Positions 40,932-50,588 are shown, numbered from the stretch's first letter. The stretch is DNA of 64,000 nucleotides from Streptomyces sp. NBC_00659 (GCF_036226925.1 NZ_CP109031.1:2852001-2916000), one strand, 5' to 3'. The notes: generated by a model not told the origin, from the sequence alone. Translations and numbers: made by a program.

Positions 40932-42833
40932 ATGAACCTGCTCGACCTGCTGGACGATCCCCGTCCCTTCGCCCTGCTGCGCCGCCGTACTCCCGGCCGC
41001 GACCACGACGTGGTCGAACTGCTGCTGGGGCCGGTGCGCGAGGTGGAGCGCCTCGCCGACATCCCCGACGAGGGTCTCGCGCTGATCCCGTTCCGGCAGA
41101 TCAGGGAGCGCGGCTTCGACGTCCGCGACGACGGCACCCCGCTCGCGGTGCTCACCCCCGAGGAGCGCCACGAACTGCCGCTCGCGCGGGCGCTGGCGCA
41201 GTTGCCGGCGCACGACGTCCGGGTCGAGGGCGGGGGCTTCGACGTCGGTGACGAGGAGTACTCCGGGATCGTCGAGCGGGTGCTGCGGGAGGAGATCGGG
41301 CGCGGCGAGGGCGCCAACTTCGTGATCCGGCGGACGTACGAGGGCCGGATCCCGGGGTTCGGACGGGCCGACGCCCTGGCGCTGTTCCGCCGGCTGCTGG
41401 TCGGCGAGCGGGGCGCGTACTGGACGTTCGTCGTGCACACCGGGGAGCGGACGCTGGTCGGGGCGAGCCCGGAGGTGCACGTGCGGATGTCCGCCGGGAC
41501 GGTCGTGATGAACCCGATCAGCGGGACCTACCGCTACCCGGACGGGGGGCCGACGCCCGAGGACCTGCTCGCGTTCCTCGCCGACGGCAAGGAGATCGAG
41601 GAGCTCTCGATGGTCGTCGACGAGGAGCTCAAGATGATGTGCACGGTCGGGGACATGGGCGGGGTGGTGATCGGGCCGCGGCTCAAGGAGATGGCCCATC
41701 TCGCGCACACCGAGTACGAGTTGCGGGGCCGCTCCTCGCTGGACGTGCGGGACGTGCTGCGGGAGACCATGTTCGCGGCGACCGTCACCGGCTCGCCCGT
41801 GCAGAACGCCTGCCGGGTCATCGAGCGTCACGAGGTGGGCGGGCGCGGCTACTACGCGGGGGCGCTGGCGCTGGTCGGGCGGCAGCGGGAGGACGGGCCG
41901 GACGGCGGGCCCGGGGCGCAGACCCTCGACTCCCCGATCCTCATCCGCACGGCCGACATCGACGCGGACGGCCGGCTGCGCGTGCCGGTCGGCGCCACTC
42001 TCGTACGGGGATCGGATCCGGCGGGCGAGGTCGCCGAGACGCACGCCAAGGCGGCGGGGGTGCTGGCGGCGCTGGGGGTGCGGCCCGGCCGGCCGCGCCC
42101 GGACGGCGTACGGGCGAGGCTGGGCGACGATCCGCGGGTGCGGGCGTCGCTGGACGGGCGGCGGGCCTCGCTGGCGCCGTTCTGGCTGCGGATGCAGGAG
42201 CGGTCCCAGGAGCTCGCCGGGCACGCGCTGGTCGTGGACGCCGAGGACACCTTCACCGCGATGCTCGCGCATGTCCTGCGCTCGTCCGGGCTCGAGGTGA
42301 CGGTACGCCGGTACGACGAACCGGGGCTGCGCGAGATCGTCCTCGCGCACGAGGGGCCGGTGGTCCTCGGGCCGGGTCCCGGCGATCCCCGCAACGCGAC
42401 GGACCCCAAGATGCGCTTCCTGCGCGGCCTGACCGCCGAGGTGCTGCGTGAGCACCGGCACGGCGTCCTCGGTGTCTGCCTCGGCCACGAGCTGATCGCG
42501 GTCGAGCTGGGGCTGGACATCGTCCGCAAGGACGTGCCCTACCAGGGAGCGCAGACGCGCGTCGACCTCTTCGGGCGGCCCGAGACCGTCGGCTTCTACA
42601 ACAGCTTCGTGGCGCACTGCGACGACGAGACGCTGGCGGAGCTGTCGGCGCACGGCGTCGAGGTCAGCCGGGCCGCGAACGGCGAGGTGCACGCGCTGCG
42701 CGGTCCCGGCTTCGCGGGCGTGCAGTTCCACCCGGAGTCGGTGCTGACGCTCAACGGCGCGGCCGTCGTACGGGAGCTGACGGGTCAGCTGCGCGGCACG
42801 AGCACGTTCTCCGAGCGGCGGCCCTCGGTGTAG
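40932..42833 (+). CDS. Fused anthranilate synthase (TrpE-TrpG / PhzE-like)
   Basis: This 633-residue fusion has a chorismate-utilising domain in the first ~430 residues: NPISGTYRYPDG, EELSMVVDEELKMM, DVLRETMFAATVTGSPVQNA and the GRGYYAGAL segment. A glutamine amidotransferase domain follows, with VLGVCLGHELIAVELG (nucleophile Cys) and the GVQFHPES His/Glu end. It converts chorismate and glutamine to anthranilate (or ADIC, as in PhzE). The trp leader points to tryptophan supply. Its 3' end overlaps the convergent dehydrogenase gene by 49 bp. Confidence 0.92.
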   Translation: MNLLDLLDDPRPFALLRRRTPGRDHDVVELLLGPVREVERLADIPDEGLALIPFRQIRERGFDVRDDGTPLAVLTPEERHELPLARALAQLPAHDVRVEGGGFDVGDEEYSGIVERVLREEIGRGEGANFVIRRTYEGRIPGFGRADALALFRRLLVGERGAYWTFVVHTGERTLVGASPEVHVRMSAGTVVMNPISGTYRYPDGGPTPEDLLAFLADGKEIEELSMVVDEELKMMCTVGDMGGVVIGPRLKEMAHLAHTEYELRGRSSLDVRDVLRETMFAATVTGSPVQNACRVIERHEVGGRGYYAGALALVGRQREDGPDGGPGAQTLDSPILIRTADIDADGRLRVPVGATLVRGSDPAGEVAETHAKAAGVLAALGVRPGRPRPDGVRARLGDDPRVRASLDGRRASLAPFWLRMQERSQELAGHALVVDAEDTFTAMLAHVLRSSGLEVTVRRYDEPGLREIVLAHEGPVVLGPGPGDPRNATDPKMRFLRGLTAEVLREHRHGVLGVCLGHELIAVELGLDIVRKDVPYQGAQTRVDLFGRPETVGFYNSFVAHCDDETLAELSAHGVEVSRAANGEVHALRGPGFAGVQFHPESVLTLNGAAVVRELTGQLRGTSTFSERRPSV

Positions 42834-43780
42834 TCGAGGACGTTGGCGGCGGTGGCGTCGACGATCTGGCCGACCGCGTCACGGGTGTAGTAGGCCTGGT
42901 GCGAGGTGACCAGGACGTTCGGGAAGGTGACCAGGCGGGCCAGGGTGTCGTCCTCGACGGTTTCGAGGGACTTGTCGAGGAAGAACAGTCCGGCCTCCGC
43001 CTCGTACACGTCGAGGCCGACACCCGTGAAGCGGCCCTCGCGCAACTGGGCGACGAGGGCCTGGCTGTCGATGAGGCCGCCGCGGCTGGAGTTCACCAGG
43101 ATCGCGTCGTCCTTCATCATGCGCAGGGCGTCGGCGTCGATGAGGTGCTGGGTCCCCGGCATCAGCGGGACGTGCAGGGTGACGAGGTCGGACTCGGCGA
43201 GAAGGCGCTCCTTGGAGACGTACGTCATGCCGAGTGCGACGCACGCCGGGTTCTCGGCGATGTCCCAGCCGAGCAGCTTCATGCCGAAACCGTGGGCGAT
43301 CCGGGCGAAGGCCTCGCCGATCTTCCCGGTGCCGACGACTCCTGCGGTGCGGCCGTGCATGTCACGGCCCATCAGCCCTTCGAGACGGAAGTCGAAGTCG
43401 CGGGTGCGGTTGGACGCGCGCACGATGCGGCGGTTGACGGCCAGGCCGAGGGTCCAGGCGAACTCGGCGACGGAGTAGGGCGAGTAGGACGAGACCCGGG
43501 CGACCGTCATCCCGAGGCGCTCGGCGACGTCGAGGTCGATGTTGTTGAACCCGGTGGAGCGCTGGGCGACGAGCTGGGTGCCGCCGGCCGCCAGGGTCTG
43601 CAGAACGCGGTGTCCCAGGGCGCAGTTGACGCTGGTGGACACGGCCTCGTAGCCGGTGGCGATGGGGGCGGTGTCCTCGCTGAGGAAGACGTCGAGGCAG
43701 CGGACCTCGTGGCGTCCCTCGAAGGCCTTCTCGATCAGGGGCTTCTCGTCGGACTGGACGCCGAACGCCAGAATCTCCAC
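42785..43780 (-). CDS. D-2-hydroxyacid dehydrogenase (D-lactate dehydrogenase-like)
   Basis: The product is a 331-residue NAD-dependent dehydrogenase from GTG 43780 with GGGAGAG upstream. The Rossmann motif is GRTAGVVGTGKIGEAFARIA. Catalytic residues are in NSSRGGLIDSQALV (Arg), GLDVYEAEAGLFF (Glu) and TSHQAYYTRDA (His). The GLFFLDKS segment after the Glu is typical of fermentative LdhA-type D-lactate dehydrogenases. It probably interconverts pyruvate and D-lactate. The convergent overlap with the TrpEG 3' end is unusual but clear. Confidence 0.93.
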   Translation of the reverse strand: MEILAFGVQSDEKPLIEKAFEGRHEVRCLDVFLSEDTAPIATGYEAVSTSVNCALGHRVLQTLAAGGTQLVAQRSTGFNNIDLDVAERLGMTVARVSSYSPYSVAEFAWTLGLAVNRRIVRASNRTRDFDFRLEGLMGRDMHGRTAGVVGTGKIGEAFARIAHGFGMKLLGWDIAENPACVALGMTYVSKERLLAESDLVTLHVPLMPGTQHLIDADALRMMKDDAILVNSSRGGLIDSQALVAQLREGRFTGVGLDVYEAEAGLFFLDKSLETVEDDTLARLVTFPNVLVTSHQAYYTRDAVGQIVDATAANVLDYTEGRRSENVLVPRS

Positions 43781-43860
43781 CGGTCTCTCCCGTGCTGGGG
43801 TACGGGCCGAATATACGGCCCGTACCCCCGGAGCCGCTCAGGCACGGGCGGGGTGCCGCC

Positions 43861-44889
43861 TCAGCCGAAGAACACCCCGACCTCCGCGTACAGGCCGGGG
43901 TCGACCGTCTTCAGCCTGGCGGTGGCCTCCGCGATCGGGACACGGACGATGTCGGTGCCGCGCAGCGCCACCATCTTGCCGAAGTCGCCGTCGCGGACCG
44001 CCTCGATGGCGTGCAGCCCGAAGCGGGTGGCGAGCCAGCGGTCGAAGGCGCTGGGCGTCCCGCCGCGCTGGACGTGCCCGAGGACCGTGGTGCGGGCCTC
44101 CTTGCCGGTGCGCCGCTCGATCTCCTTGGCCAGCCACTCGCCGACACCGGAGAGCCGGACGTGCCCGAAGGAGTCCAGGCTGCCGTCCTTGAGGACCATG
44201 TCGCCGTCCTTGGGCATGGCGCCCTCGGCGACGACGACGATCGGCGCGTACGAGGCCTTGAAGCGCGAGGTCACCCAGGCGCAGACCTGGTCCACGTCGA
44301 AGCGCTGCTCGGGGATGAGGATGACGTTCGCGCCGCCGGCCAGACCCGAGTGGAGGGCGATCCAGCCCGCGTGGCGGCCCATCACCTCGCAGACGAGGAC
44401 GCGCATGTGCGATTCGGCGGTGGTGTGCAGGCGGTCGATGGCCTCGGTCGCGATGTTGACCGCCGTGTCGAAGCCGAAGGTGTAGTCGGTGGCGGAGAGG
44501 TCGTTGTCGATGGTCTTCGGTACGCCGACGACGTTGATGCCGTACTCGTCGCCGAGCCGCGCGGCGACGCCCAGGGTGTCCTCGCCGCCGATCGCGATGA
44601 GCGCCTCGACCTCCTGCTTGACGAGGTTCTCCTTGATCCGGCGGATGCCGTTCTCCTGCTTGAGGGGGTTGGTGCGCGAGGATCCGAGGATGGTGCCGCC
44701 GCGCGGCAGGATCCCGCGCACGGCCGGGATGTCGAGCCGTACGGTGTCGCCTTCGAGCGGCCCCCGCCAGCCGTCCCGGTAGCCGACGAAGTCATAGCCG
44801 TACTCCTGAACGCCCTTGCGGACGATGCCCCGGATGACGGCGTTGAGCCCGGGGCAGTCGCCGCCTCCGGTCAGTACTCCGACCCGCAT
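43861..44889 (-). CDS. pfkA: 6-phosphofructokinase
   Basis: This 342-residue enzyme has MRVGVLTGGGDCPGLNAVIR at the start, the fructose-6-phosphate catalytic region PKTIDNDLSATDYTFGFDTA, VCEVMGRHAGWIAL and the C-terminal GHVQRGGTPSAFDR. The nucleotide loop reads GGEDTLG, the variant common in the actinobacterial PfkA group, rather than the GGDGS of E. coli. It catalyses the committed step of glycolysis. AAGGGA at good spacing supports the ATG at 44889. glkA lies 6 kb away in the same region. Confidence 0.95.
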   Translation of the reverse strand: MRVGVLTGGGDCPGLNAVIRGIVRKGVQEYGYDFVGYRDGWRGPLEGDTVRLDIPAVRGILPRGGTILGSSRTNPLKQENGIRRIKENLVKQEVEALIAIGGEDTLGVAARLGDEYGINVVGVPKTIDNDLSATDYTFGFDTAVNIATEAIDRLHTTAESHMRVLVCEVMGRHAGWIALHSGLAGGANVILIPEQRFDVDQVCAWVTSRFKASYAPIVVVAEGAMPKDGDMVLKDGSLDSFGHVRLSGVGEWLAKEIERRTGKEARTTVLGHVQRGGTPSAFDRWLATRFGLHAIEAVRDGDFGKMVALRGTDIVRVPIAEATARLKTVDPGLYAEVGVFFG

Positions 44890-45030
44890 GGAAAGTCCCT
44901 TCGCCACGGTTGGCTGTCGGACTCACGCTAATAGTGATCCAGGTCACTTCGGCATGGTGCGGAAGGGCTGTTCCGGTGAATTGTCGGCCAGTTGATCAAT
45001 AGATCACCCGAAAGACGGCATCTGTGGCGG

Positions 45031-45732
45031 TCAGGCCTCGTCCAGTCCGCGCTCTATGGCGTAGCGGACCAGCTCGACCCGGTTGTGCAACTGGAGCTTG
45101 CCCAGGGTGTTCTGCACATGGTTCTGGACGGTGCGGTGGGAGATGACCAGGCGCTCGGCGATCTGCTTGTAGCTCAGGCCCTTGGCGACCAGGCGCAGCA
45201 CCTCGGTCTCGCGGTCGGTCAGCTGCGGGACCCTCGGCTCGTCGGCGCCCGTGGCCGGGACGGGTTCCGAGGCCAGCCGGCGGTACTCGCCGAGGACCAG
45301 TCCCGCGAGGCCGGGGGTGAACACCGGGTCACCGGCGGCGGTCCGGCGCACCGCCTCGGTCAGTTCCTCCGCGGACGCCGACTTCAGGAGGTAGCCGGTC
45401 GCGCCGGACTTCACCGCCTCCAGCACGTCGGCGTGCTCGCCGCTGGCCGACAGGACCAGGACGCGCAGGGACTGATCGGCGCCGACCAGCTCCTTGCAGA
45501 CCTGGACGCCGGGCTTGGCGGGCAGGTTCAGATCGAGGACGAGCACGTCGGGTGCCACCGCCAGGGCACGGCGCACGGCCTGTTCGCCGTCGCCGGCGGT
45601 CGCGACCACGTCGAACCCGGCGGCCGCCAGGTCACGGGCCACGGCGTCACGCCACATGGGATGGTCGTCCACCACCATGACCCTGATGCGGCTCTCCTCC
45701 GCCCGCGGCTGCGCCGCAGTCCCGCCCGTCAT
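45031..45732 (-). CDS. macR: Two-component response regulator MacR
   Basis: This 233-residue NarL/LuxR-type regulator has a receiver domain with VMVVDDHPMWRDAVARDL, the phospho-accepting Asp in VLVLDLNLP, the Thr/Ser in LVLSAS and the Lys in YLLKSAS. A C-terminal LuxR helix-turn-helix follows (LTDRETEVLRLVAKGLSYKQ then IAERLVISHRTVQNH). With the kinase gene directly upstream it matches the MacRS system of S. coelicolor (between pfkA and an acyltransferase), reported to control actinorhodin and morphogenesis genes. The assignment is by synteny and motif. Confidence 0.9.
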   Translation of the reverse strand: MTGGTAAQPRAEESRIRVMVVDDHPMWRDAVARDLAAAGFDVVATAGDGEQAVRRALAVAPDVLVLDLNLPAKPGVQVCKELVGADQSLRVLVLSASGEHADVLEAVKSGATGYLLKSASAEELTEAVRRTAAGDPVFTPGLAGLVLGEYRRLASEPVPATGADEPRVPQLTDRETEVLRLVAKGLSYKQIAERLVISHRTVQNHVQNTLGKLQLHNRVELVRYAIERGLDEA

Positions 45733-45751
45733 CGCCCTACCGTCGCCTTCG

Positions 45752-46975
45752 TCATCGCGTCTTCGCCTTCCCCCGTGTGTCCTTCGGTACCTTCAGCTCG
45801 ACCTCGGTGCCCTGTCCCGGGACGGAGATCAGCTCCGCAGTGCCGCCCAGCTCGCGCAGCCTGCCGCGGATCGACAGCGCCACTCCGAGCCGCCCCTCGC
45901 CCTCGGCCTGGGCCAGACGCCCCTCCGGGATGCCGGGGCCGTCGTCGCGCACCGTCACGATCACGGCGTCCGGTTCGTCCTCGACCAGGATCCAGGCGCG
46001 GGCGTCCTCGCCCACGTGCTGACGGACATTGTCCAGGGCGGCGCCCACGGCCGCTGCCACCTCCCGCGCGGCGGGCGGGCCGAGCGGCACCGGCGCGCCG
46101 GGCTCGGAGAGGGTCACGCGCGCGGTGGCGTACGGGGCGAGCAGGGCGCGCAGGTCGAGCGGAGCATCGGGGTCCGCGTCGTCGGGTTCGTCGACGGCGC
46201 GGACCACCGCGCCGAGCGCGGCGTCCTCCGACACCCGTGAGACGGGCACCATGCCGCCCGACACCAGCGTGCGCAGCGCGGCCTCCTGCTCGCCGGCCAT
46301 CCGGCCGAGCTCCGCGGCCTCGCCGCCGAGCGCGCTGCCACGCCGCTGCACCATGGCGAGGACCTGGAGCACACCGTCGTGGATGTCCCGGGCGAGGCGC
46401 TCGCGTTCGCGGGTGGCCGCCTCGATCTCCAGGGCGCGGGCGAGGGTGCGCTCGGAGGCGCGGGCCACCTCGACGACGTAGCCGATGGCGATCGAGGCGA
46501 CCCAGACGAGGATCACGTTGTGCACGGTGTCCCGGGCCGGGGCGCCGCGCTCGACGAGGTTGGCCGCGGCGACGAGGGTGGAGGCGAAGGCCGCCCACCG
46601 CCAGCCGCCCTTGATCGCGAAGGCCAGGACGGCACCCGCCGTCCATATCGACGGCAGCGTCGGGCCGCCCGCGTCGATGCGCGCGGCGGAGTCGGCGACA
46701 CGGGTGAGCAGGATCCCGGCCAGTGCGACGGTGAGGTCGGCGACGAGGAACCGCTTGGTGCAGTTGGCCGCGCCGGAGACGCTCGGCAGCGTGGCCAGCG
46801 TCCAGACGAGCAGGAAGGCGAAGAACGCGACGGCCACCCACGGGCGGGCAAACTTGTCGTACGTGGTGGCGAAGAGCCCGATCGCGTACAGCACGGTCAG
46901 CACCCGGTAGCCGCTCAGCGCACGCCACAGCGGCTGCTCGACCGACATCCTCATGACTCTCTCGCGCTTGGCCAT
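45752..46975 (-). CDS. macS: Two-component sensor kinase MacS
   Basis: This 407-residue membrane histidine kinase has about five to six N-terminal membrane helices (residues ~20-165), then a HisKA_3 dimerisation segment with RERLARDIHDGVLQVLAMVQ (His phosphorylation site). The C-terminal HATPase domain has DNVRQHVGEDARAWI, VTVRDDGPGIPEGRL and the G-box LGVALSIRGR. It is a MacS-like partner of the NarL-type regulator 19 bp downstream. ATG 46975 with GGGGTGGGGG just before it is favoured over the GTG at 46984. Confidence 0.9.
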   Translation of the reverse strand: MAKRERVMRMSVEQPLWRALSGYRVLTVLYAIGLFATTYDKFARPWVAVAFFAFLLVWTLATLPSVSGAANCTKRFLVADLTVALAGILLTRVADSAARIDAGGPTLPSIWTAGAVLAFAIKGGWRWAAFASTLVAAANLVERGAPARDTVHNVILVWVASIAIGYVVEVARASERTLARALEIEAATRERERLARDIHDGVLQVLAMVQRRGSALGGEAAELGRMAGEQEAALRTLVSGGMVPVSRVSEDAALGAVVRAVDEPDDADPDAPLDLRALLAPYATARVTLSEPGAPVPLGPPAAREVAAAVGAALDNVRQHVGEDARAWILVEDEPDAVIVTVRDDGPGIPEGRLAQAEGEGRLGVALSIRGRLRELGGTAELISVPGQGTEVELKVPKDTRGKAKTR

Positions 46976-47002
46976 GTCCCCCACCCCCGACTGCCGACGT
47001 CC

Positions 47003-47980
47003 CTACGGACGCTCCTGGGAGCCGGACCGTTGCCTGTCGGTCGGCTCGGCTTCCCCCGCTCCCCCTGGACCGTCCGACGGACCGGCCTGCTCCCCGCCTT
47101 GTTCCCCGGCCGGGGCCTCTGCCTGGTCCGCGGTCTGGTCCGCGGGCGGTACTTCGGCCTGTGATTCGCTCAGCGCTTCGGTCTGCGCTTCCGTCTGCTT
47201 CTCGGCCTGCGCTTCGGCCTGTTCCCTGGCCGCCTGCTTCTCGGCCTGGGCGAGTGCCGCCCTGGCCGCCTTCTCGGCGTCCTTCTCGGCCTTCGCCGCC
47301 TCCGCGATCTGCCGCTTGGCGGCCGTCGCGTACATGTCGACGTACTCCTGGCCGGACAGCTTCATGATTTCGTACATGACCTCGTCGGTCACCGCGCGGA
47401 GCACGAACCGGTCGTGCTCCATGCCGCTGTAGCGGCTGAAGTCGAGCGGCTTGCCGATGCGGATGCCCGGACGCATCAGCTTGGGCATCAGCTTGCCCGG
47501 AGGCTGGATCTTCTCGGTGTCGATCATCGCCACCGGGATGACGGGCGCGCCGGTGGCGAGGGCCACGCGCGCGAGACCGCCGGGCTTGCCGCGGTAGAGG
47601 CGCCCGTCGGGCGAGCGCGTGCCCTCCGGGTAGATGCCGAACAGCTCACCGCGCTCGATGACGTCTATGCCGCTCTTGATGGCCGCCTCGCCCGCGCCGC
47701 GCCCTCCGGACCGGTCCACCGGGAGCTGGCCGACGCCCTTGAAGAAGGCGGCCGTCATCCGGCCCTTGATGCCCGGGGTCGTGAAGTACTCGGCCTTCGC
47801 GATGAAGGTCACCTTGCGTTCGAGGACCGCCGGCAGGAAGAACGAGTCCGAGAACGACAGATGATTGCTCGCCAGAATGGCCGGGCCCGCGGCGGGGATG
47901 TTCTCGAGGCCTTCCACCCAGGGTCTGAAGGCGAGCTTCAGTGGCCCTCCGATGGAAAACTTCATTGCGCCGTAGATCAC
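47003..47980 (-). CDS. 1-acyl-glycerol-3-phosphate acyltransferase-like (PlsC family)
   Basis: This 325-residue protein has acyltransferase motifs ILASNHLSFSD (NHxxxxD catalytic block), a FIAKAEYF segment, LFGIYPEGTRSPDGRLYRGK (EGTR block) and VPVAMIDT. The core ends near residue 225; the last ~100 residues are Ala/Glu/Gln-rich and form a predicted disordered or coiled tail (EKDAEKAARAALAQAEKQAA), longer than in most PlsC proteins. It probably makes phosphatidic acid at the membrane. The gene starts with GTG 47980. Confidence 0.9.
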   Translation of the reverse strand: MIYGAMKFSIGGPLKLAFRPWVEGLENIPAAGPAILASNHLSFSDSFFLPAVLERKVTFIAKAEYFTTPGIKGRMTAAFFKGVGQLPVDRSGGRGAGEAAIKSGIDVIERGELFGIYPEGTRSPDGRLYRGKPGGLARVALATGAPVIPVAMIDTEKIQPPGKLMPKLMRPGIRIGKPLDFSRYSGMEHDRFVLRAVTDEVMYEIMKLSGQEYVDMYATAAKRQIAEAAKAEKDAEKAARAALAQAEKQAAREQAEAQAEKQTEAQTEALSESQAEVPPADQTADQAEAPAGEQGGEQAGPSDGPGGAGEAEPTDRQRSGSQERP

Positions 47981-48125
47981 CCGCGTGCCTCCTGTGTCGT
48001 GGATCAGACCTTAACCCGGAGCACCGTCAAAGGACCCGACGACCCTGGTCGGTGTCAGTACGGTCGCGTACGGTGAAGCACACCCGGAGTCGTTTTCCGC
48101 CCCAACTCATGAACAGGAGACCGAG

Positions 48126-48935
48126 GTGCCGGTCCTTCCTGGAGCCGAGCCGTTCCGCCACGAAGGCGGAGAGGTCGGCGTCCTTCTCTGCCACGGTTTC
48201 ACCGGCTCCCCGCAGTCGCTGCGCCCCTGGGCGGAGTACCTCGCCGAGCGCGGTCTGACCGTCGCGCTGCCCCTGCTCCCGGGGCACGGCACGCGCTGGG
48301 AGGACATGCAGGTCACCGGCTGGCAGGACTGGTACGCGGAGGTCGACCGCGAACTGCGCGCGCTGCGCGAGAGGTGCTCGCGGGTCTTCGTCTTCGGGCT
48401 GTCGATGGGCGGCGCGCTGGCCCTGCGGCTCGCGGCCAGGCACGGCGACGACATCGACGGCATCGTGGTCGTCAACCCGCTGAACAAGGTGCACGGTGCC
48501 GCCGCCCGTCTCCTGCCGGTCCTGCGCCACCTGGTCCCCTCGACGAAGGGCATCGCGAGCGACATCGCGAAGGAGGGCTCCGAGGAGATCGGCTACGGCC
48601 GGGTGCCGCTGCACGCCGCGCATTCGATGCGTCTGCTGTGCGGGATCGTGGACGCGGAGCTGCCGCAGGTCACCCAGCCGCTCCTGCTGCTGCACAGCCT
48701 CCAGGACCATGTGGTCTCCCCCGCCGACTCGGCGCGCATCCTCGGCCGGGTGTCCTCCACGGACGTGACGGAGATCGTGCTGGAACAGAGCTACCACGTC
48801 GCGACGTTGGACCTGGACGCGGACCGGATCTTCGAGGAGAGCCACTCCTTCGTCACCCGGCTCGCGCCCGGTGCCGGCAAGGAGGCCGACGCCGGTCGGG
48901 TGGGCCCACAGGAAGGGACGGCAGCCGGTGGCTGA
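48126..48935 (+). CDS. Alpha/beta hydrolase (carboxylesterase/lipase-like)
   Basis: The protein has 269 residues and an alpha/beta fold: VLLCHGFTGSPQSLRPWAEY (oxyanion HG), VFGLSMGGALALRLAARH with the nucleophile Ser in GLSMGG, Asp in LLLHSLQDHVVSP and His in QSYHVATLDLDAD. This resembles bacterial carboxylesterase Est30 and monoacylglycerol lipases. It starts at GTG 48126 and overlaps the next gene by 8 bp, forming a two-gene unit divergent from the acyltransferase. Confidence 0.9.
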   Translation: MPVLPGAEPFRHEGGEVGVLLCHGFTGSPQSLRPWAEYLAERGLTVALPLLPGHGTRWEDMQVTGWQDWYAEVDRELRALRERCSRVFVFGLSMGGALALRLAARHGDDIDGIVVVNPLNKVHGAAARLLPVLRHLVPSTKGIASDIAKEGSEEIGYGRVPLHAAHSMRLLCGIVDAELPQVTQPLLLLHSLQDHVVSPADSARILGRVSSTDVTEIVLEQSYHVATLDLDADRIFEESHSFVTRLAPGAGKEADAGRVGPQEGTAAGG

Positions 48936-49725
48936 GCACGACGCGGACCGCGGCGATCCGGAGGAGAAGGGCGTACCCGTCGGCGAGCCGCTCGACGGGG
49001 CTCGCGGCGAGGGCCTCGGCGACGCGCTCACCGAGTCCGCCGGGGAGCGGCTCGAAGAATCGCCCGGTGATGCCCGCGGGGAGTCCTCCGGCGACGAACA
49101 GAGCGTGCCGTTCGACGAGGAGGCCGCCTGGAAGTCGATCGTCGAGGGATACGGCGAGGAGCCGCCGGACCCGCCCGGCTCGCGGCCGTTCCGGTCGGTC
49201 GAGGACCTGGCACTCCCCGAGCCCGGGCCGGACACCGACTCCGGGACCGATGGCGGTGGCGGTGGCGGGAGCACCGGGGACGGCGAGGGCGACGACGCCC
49301 CGGCTCCGGGAGCAGGGCCCGAGCCGGAGGCCTCCACGGGCGACCTGACCTCCCCCGGTGACCTGCCCTCCGTCGTCAAGCCGCTCGGCAGCTCGATCGC
49401 CTTCGCGCCCGGTGTCGGCGGCCCGCGGGACTACCGCGCGCCCGAGCCGTCCGAGGGCGACTTCGACGAGGACGACGAGGGCCACTTCGTTCCGCCCGAG
49501 CCGCCTCCGCTGCCCGCCGCGGACACGACCGCCAAGTTCGCCTGGCTCGGCGTACTCGGCGGCCCCGCGCTGCTTCTGCTGGCCGTCCTGTTCGGCTGGG
49601 ACATGACCTGGTGGCTCACCTCCCTCGGCATCGGCGGTTTCCTCGGCGGCTTCGCCACCCTGGTGACGCGCATGAAGGACGACGACGAGGACCACGAGGA
49701 CCCGGGGCGCGGCGCGGTCGTCTGA
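48928..49725 (+). CDS. Acidic disordered protein with C-terminal membrane anchor
   Basis: This 265-residue protein starts at GTG 48928, eight bases before the end of the hydrolase gene, with AGGAAGGGA upstream. About 200 residues are acidic and disordered (Glu, Asp, Pro, Gly and Ser), including a run GGGGGGSTGDGEGDD. Two adjacent membrane helices follow (AWLGVLGGPALLLLAVLFG and WWLTSLGIGGFLGGFATLV), with a charged tail DDDEDHEDPG. I recognise no function; it is a conserved Streptomyces hypothetical at this locus. Confidence 0.85.
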   Translation: MAEHDADRGDPEEKGVPVGEPLDGARGEGLGDALTESAGERLEESPGDARGESSGDEQSVPFDEEAAWKSIVEGYGEEPPDPPGSRPFRSVEDLALPEPGPDTDSGTDGGGGGGSTGDGEGDDAPAPGAGPEPEASTGDLTSPGDLPSVVKPLGSSIAFAPGVGGPRDYRAPEPSEGDFDEDDEGHFVPPEPPPLPAADTTAKFAWLGVLGGPALLLLAVLFGWDMTWWLTSLGIGGFLGGFATLVTRMKDDDEDHEDPGRGAVV

Positions 49726-49823
49726 CCACGGCCGCGCCTCGGCCCCGGATACGGCGGGAGGTTCCGGCCCGTCCCAGGACGGATGATCCGAGCCGCGCCC
49801 AGGACGGGTGATCCGAGCCGCGC

Positions 49824-50588
49824 TCAGGACGCGGGCACTCTGAGGGCGGCCAGTACGGGCAGATGGTCCGTGGCCGCCCTCAGGTCGTCCTCGCCCACGC
49901 CGGGCAGGCCGAGCGGCACTCCGCAGCCGAGGACCTCGATGCCGGGCGTGGCGAAGACGGCGTCGATGCGCCGGTCGGGGCCCGCGAACGTCCAGGTGTG
50001 TTCCCCGCCCCAGGGACGGGTCGCCCAGCCGTCCTGGAGCGCGCCCGCCAGACGGCGGAACGTCGGTCCTGTCGGGCGTTCGTTGAGGTCGCCGCCCGCG
50101 ACGGCGTGCGGGGTGCCGAAACCGGCGAGACGGTCGAGGAGCAGGCCGCTCTGCTCGTAGCGCTCGTCCTTCTGGAGCGACAGATGGCAGCTCAGCACGC
50201 CGAGCCGGGCTCCGCCGAACCGCACGACCGCCGTGGCGAAGCCCCGCCGGTGCAGCCCCGGGGTGAGCGGGAGCAGGACGTCCTCGGTGCGCTCCACGGT
50301 GGCCCGCAGGGTGCACAGCAGCGCGGGCCCGGAGGCGGTGGCGCCTCCGGACAGGATGACGAGCCCGGAGGCGGCGGCAAGACGCGCGAGCTTCTTGCGC
50401 CAGCGGAAGAAGCGCGGCGCCTCCTGGACCAGTACGAGGTCCGGTGCGCAGGCGCTGATCACCCGGGCGAGCGCTGCGGTGTCGTCGCGCATCGAGCGGA
50501 TGTTGTAGCTGAGCACGCGGATGACGGCCGAACCGTCGGATTCGGTGCGGGACGCGGGCAGCGGACTGGCGGAGGAGCTGGTCGGCAT
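49824..50588 (-). CDS. Endonuclease/exonuclease/phosphatase family protein
   Basis: This 254-residue protein has the EEP fold: IRVLSYNIRSMRDD (metal-binding Asn), LVLVQEAPRFF (catalytic Glu), LSCHLSLQKDER (His), AVAGGDLNERPTGP (Asp-x-Asn) and ATDHLPVLAALRV (terminal Asp-His). All catalytic positions are present. Substrates in the family range from DNA to lipids and cannot be told here. Start ATG 50588 is chosen by domain extent; longer GTG/ATG starts lead into Pro/Arg-rich sequence. Confidence 0.9.
   Translation of the reverse strand: MPTSSSASPLPASRTESDGSAVIRVLSYNIRSMRDDTAALARVISACAPDLVLVQEAPRFFRWRKKLARLAAASGLVILSGGATASGPALLCTLRATVERTEDVLLPLTPGLHRRGFATAVVRFGGARLGVLSCHLSLQKDERYEQSGLLLDRLAGFGTPHAVAGGDLNERPTGPTFRRLAGALQDGWATRPWGGEHTWTFAGPDRRIDAVFATPGIEVLGCGVPLGLPGVGEDDLRAATDHLPVLAALRVPAS

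Noticed and set aside
39423..42731. Very long minus-strand frame covering trpEG
   Set aside because: Only the last 405 codons encode a real signal-peptide protein; the rest is the shadow of trpEG on the other strand.
49750..49823. Short duplicated words GATCCGAGCCGCG after the acidic membrane protein gene
   Set aside because: Two copies only, with no dyad or conserved partner; regarded as local slippage.
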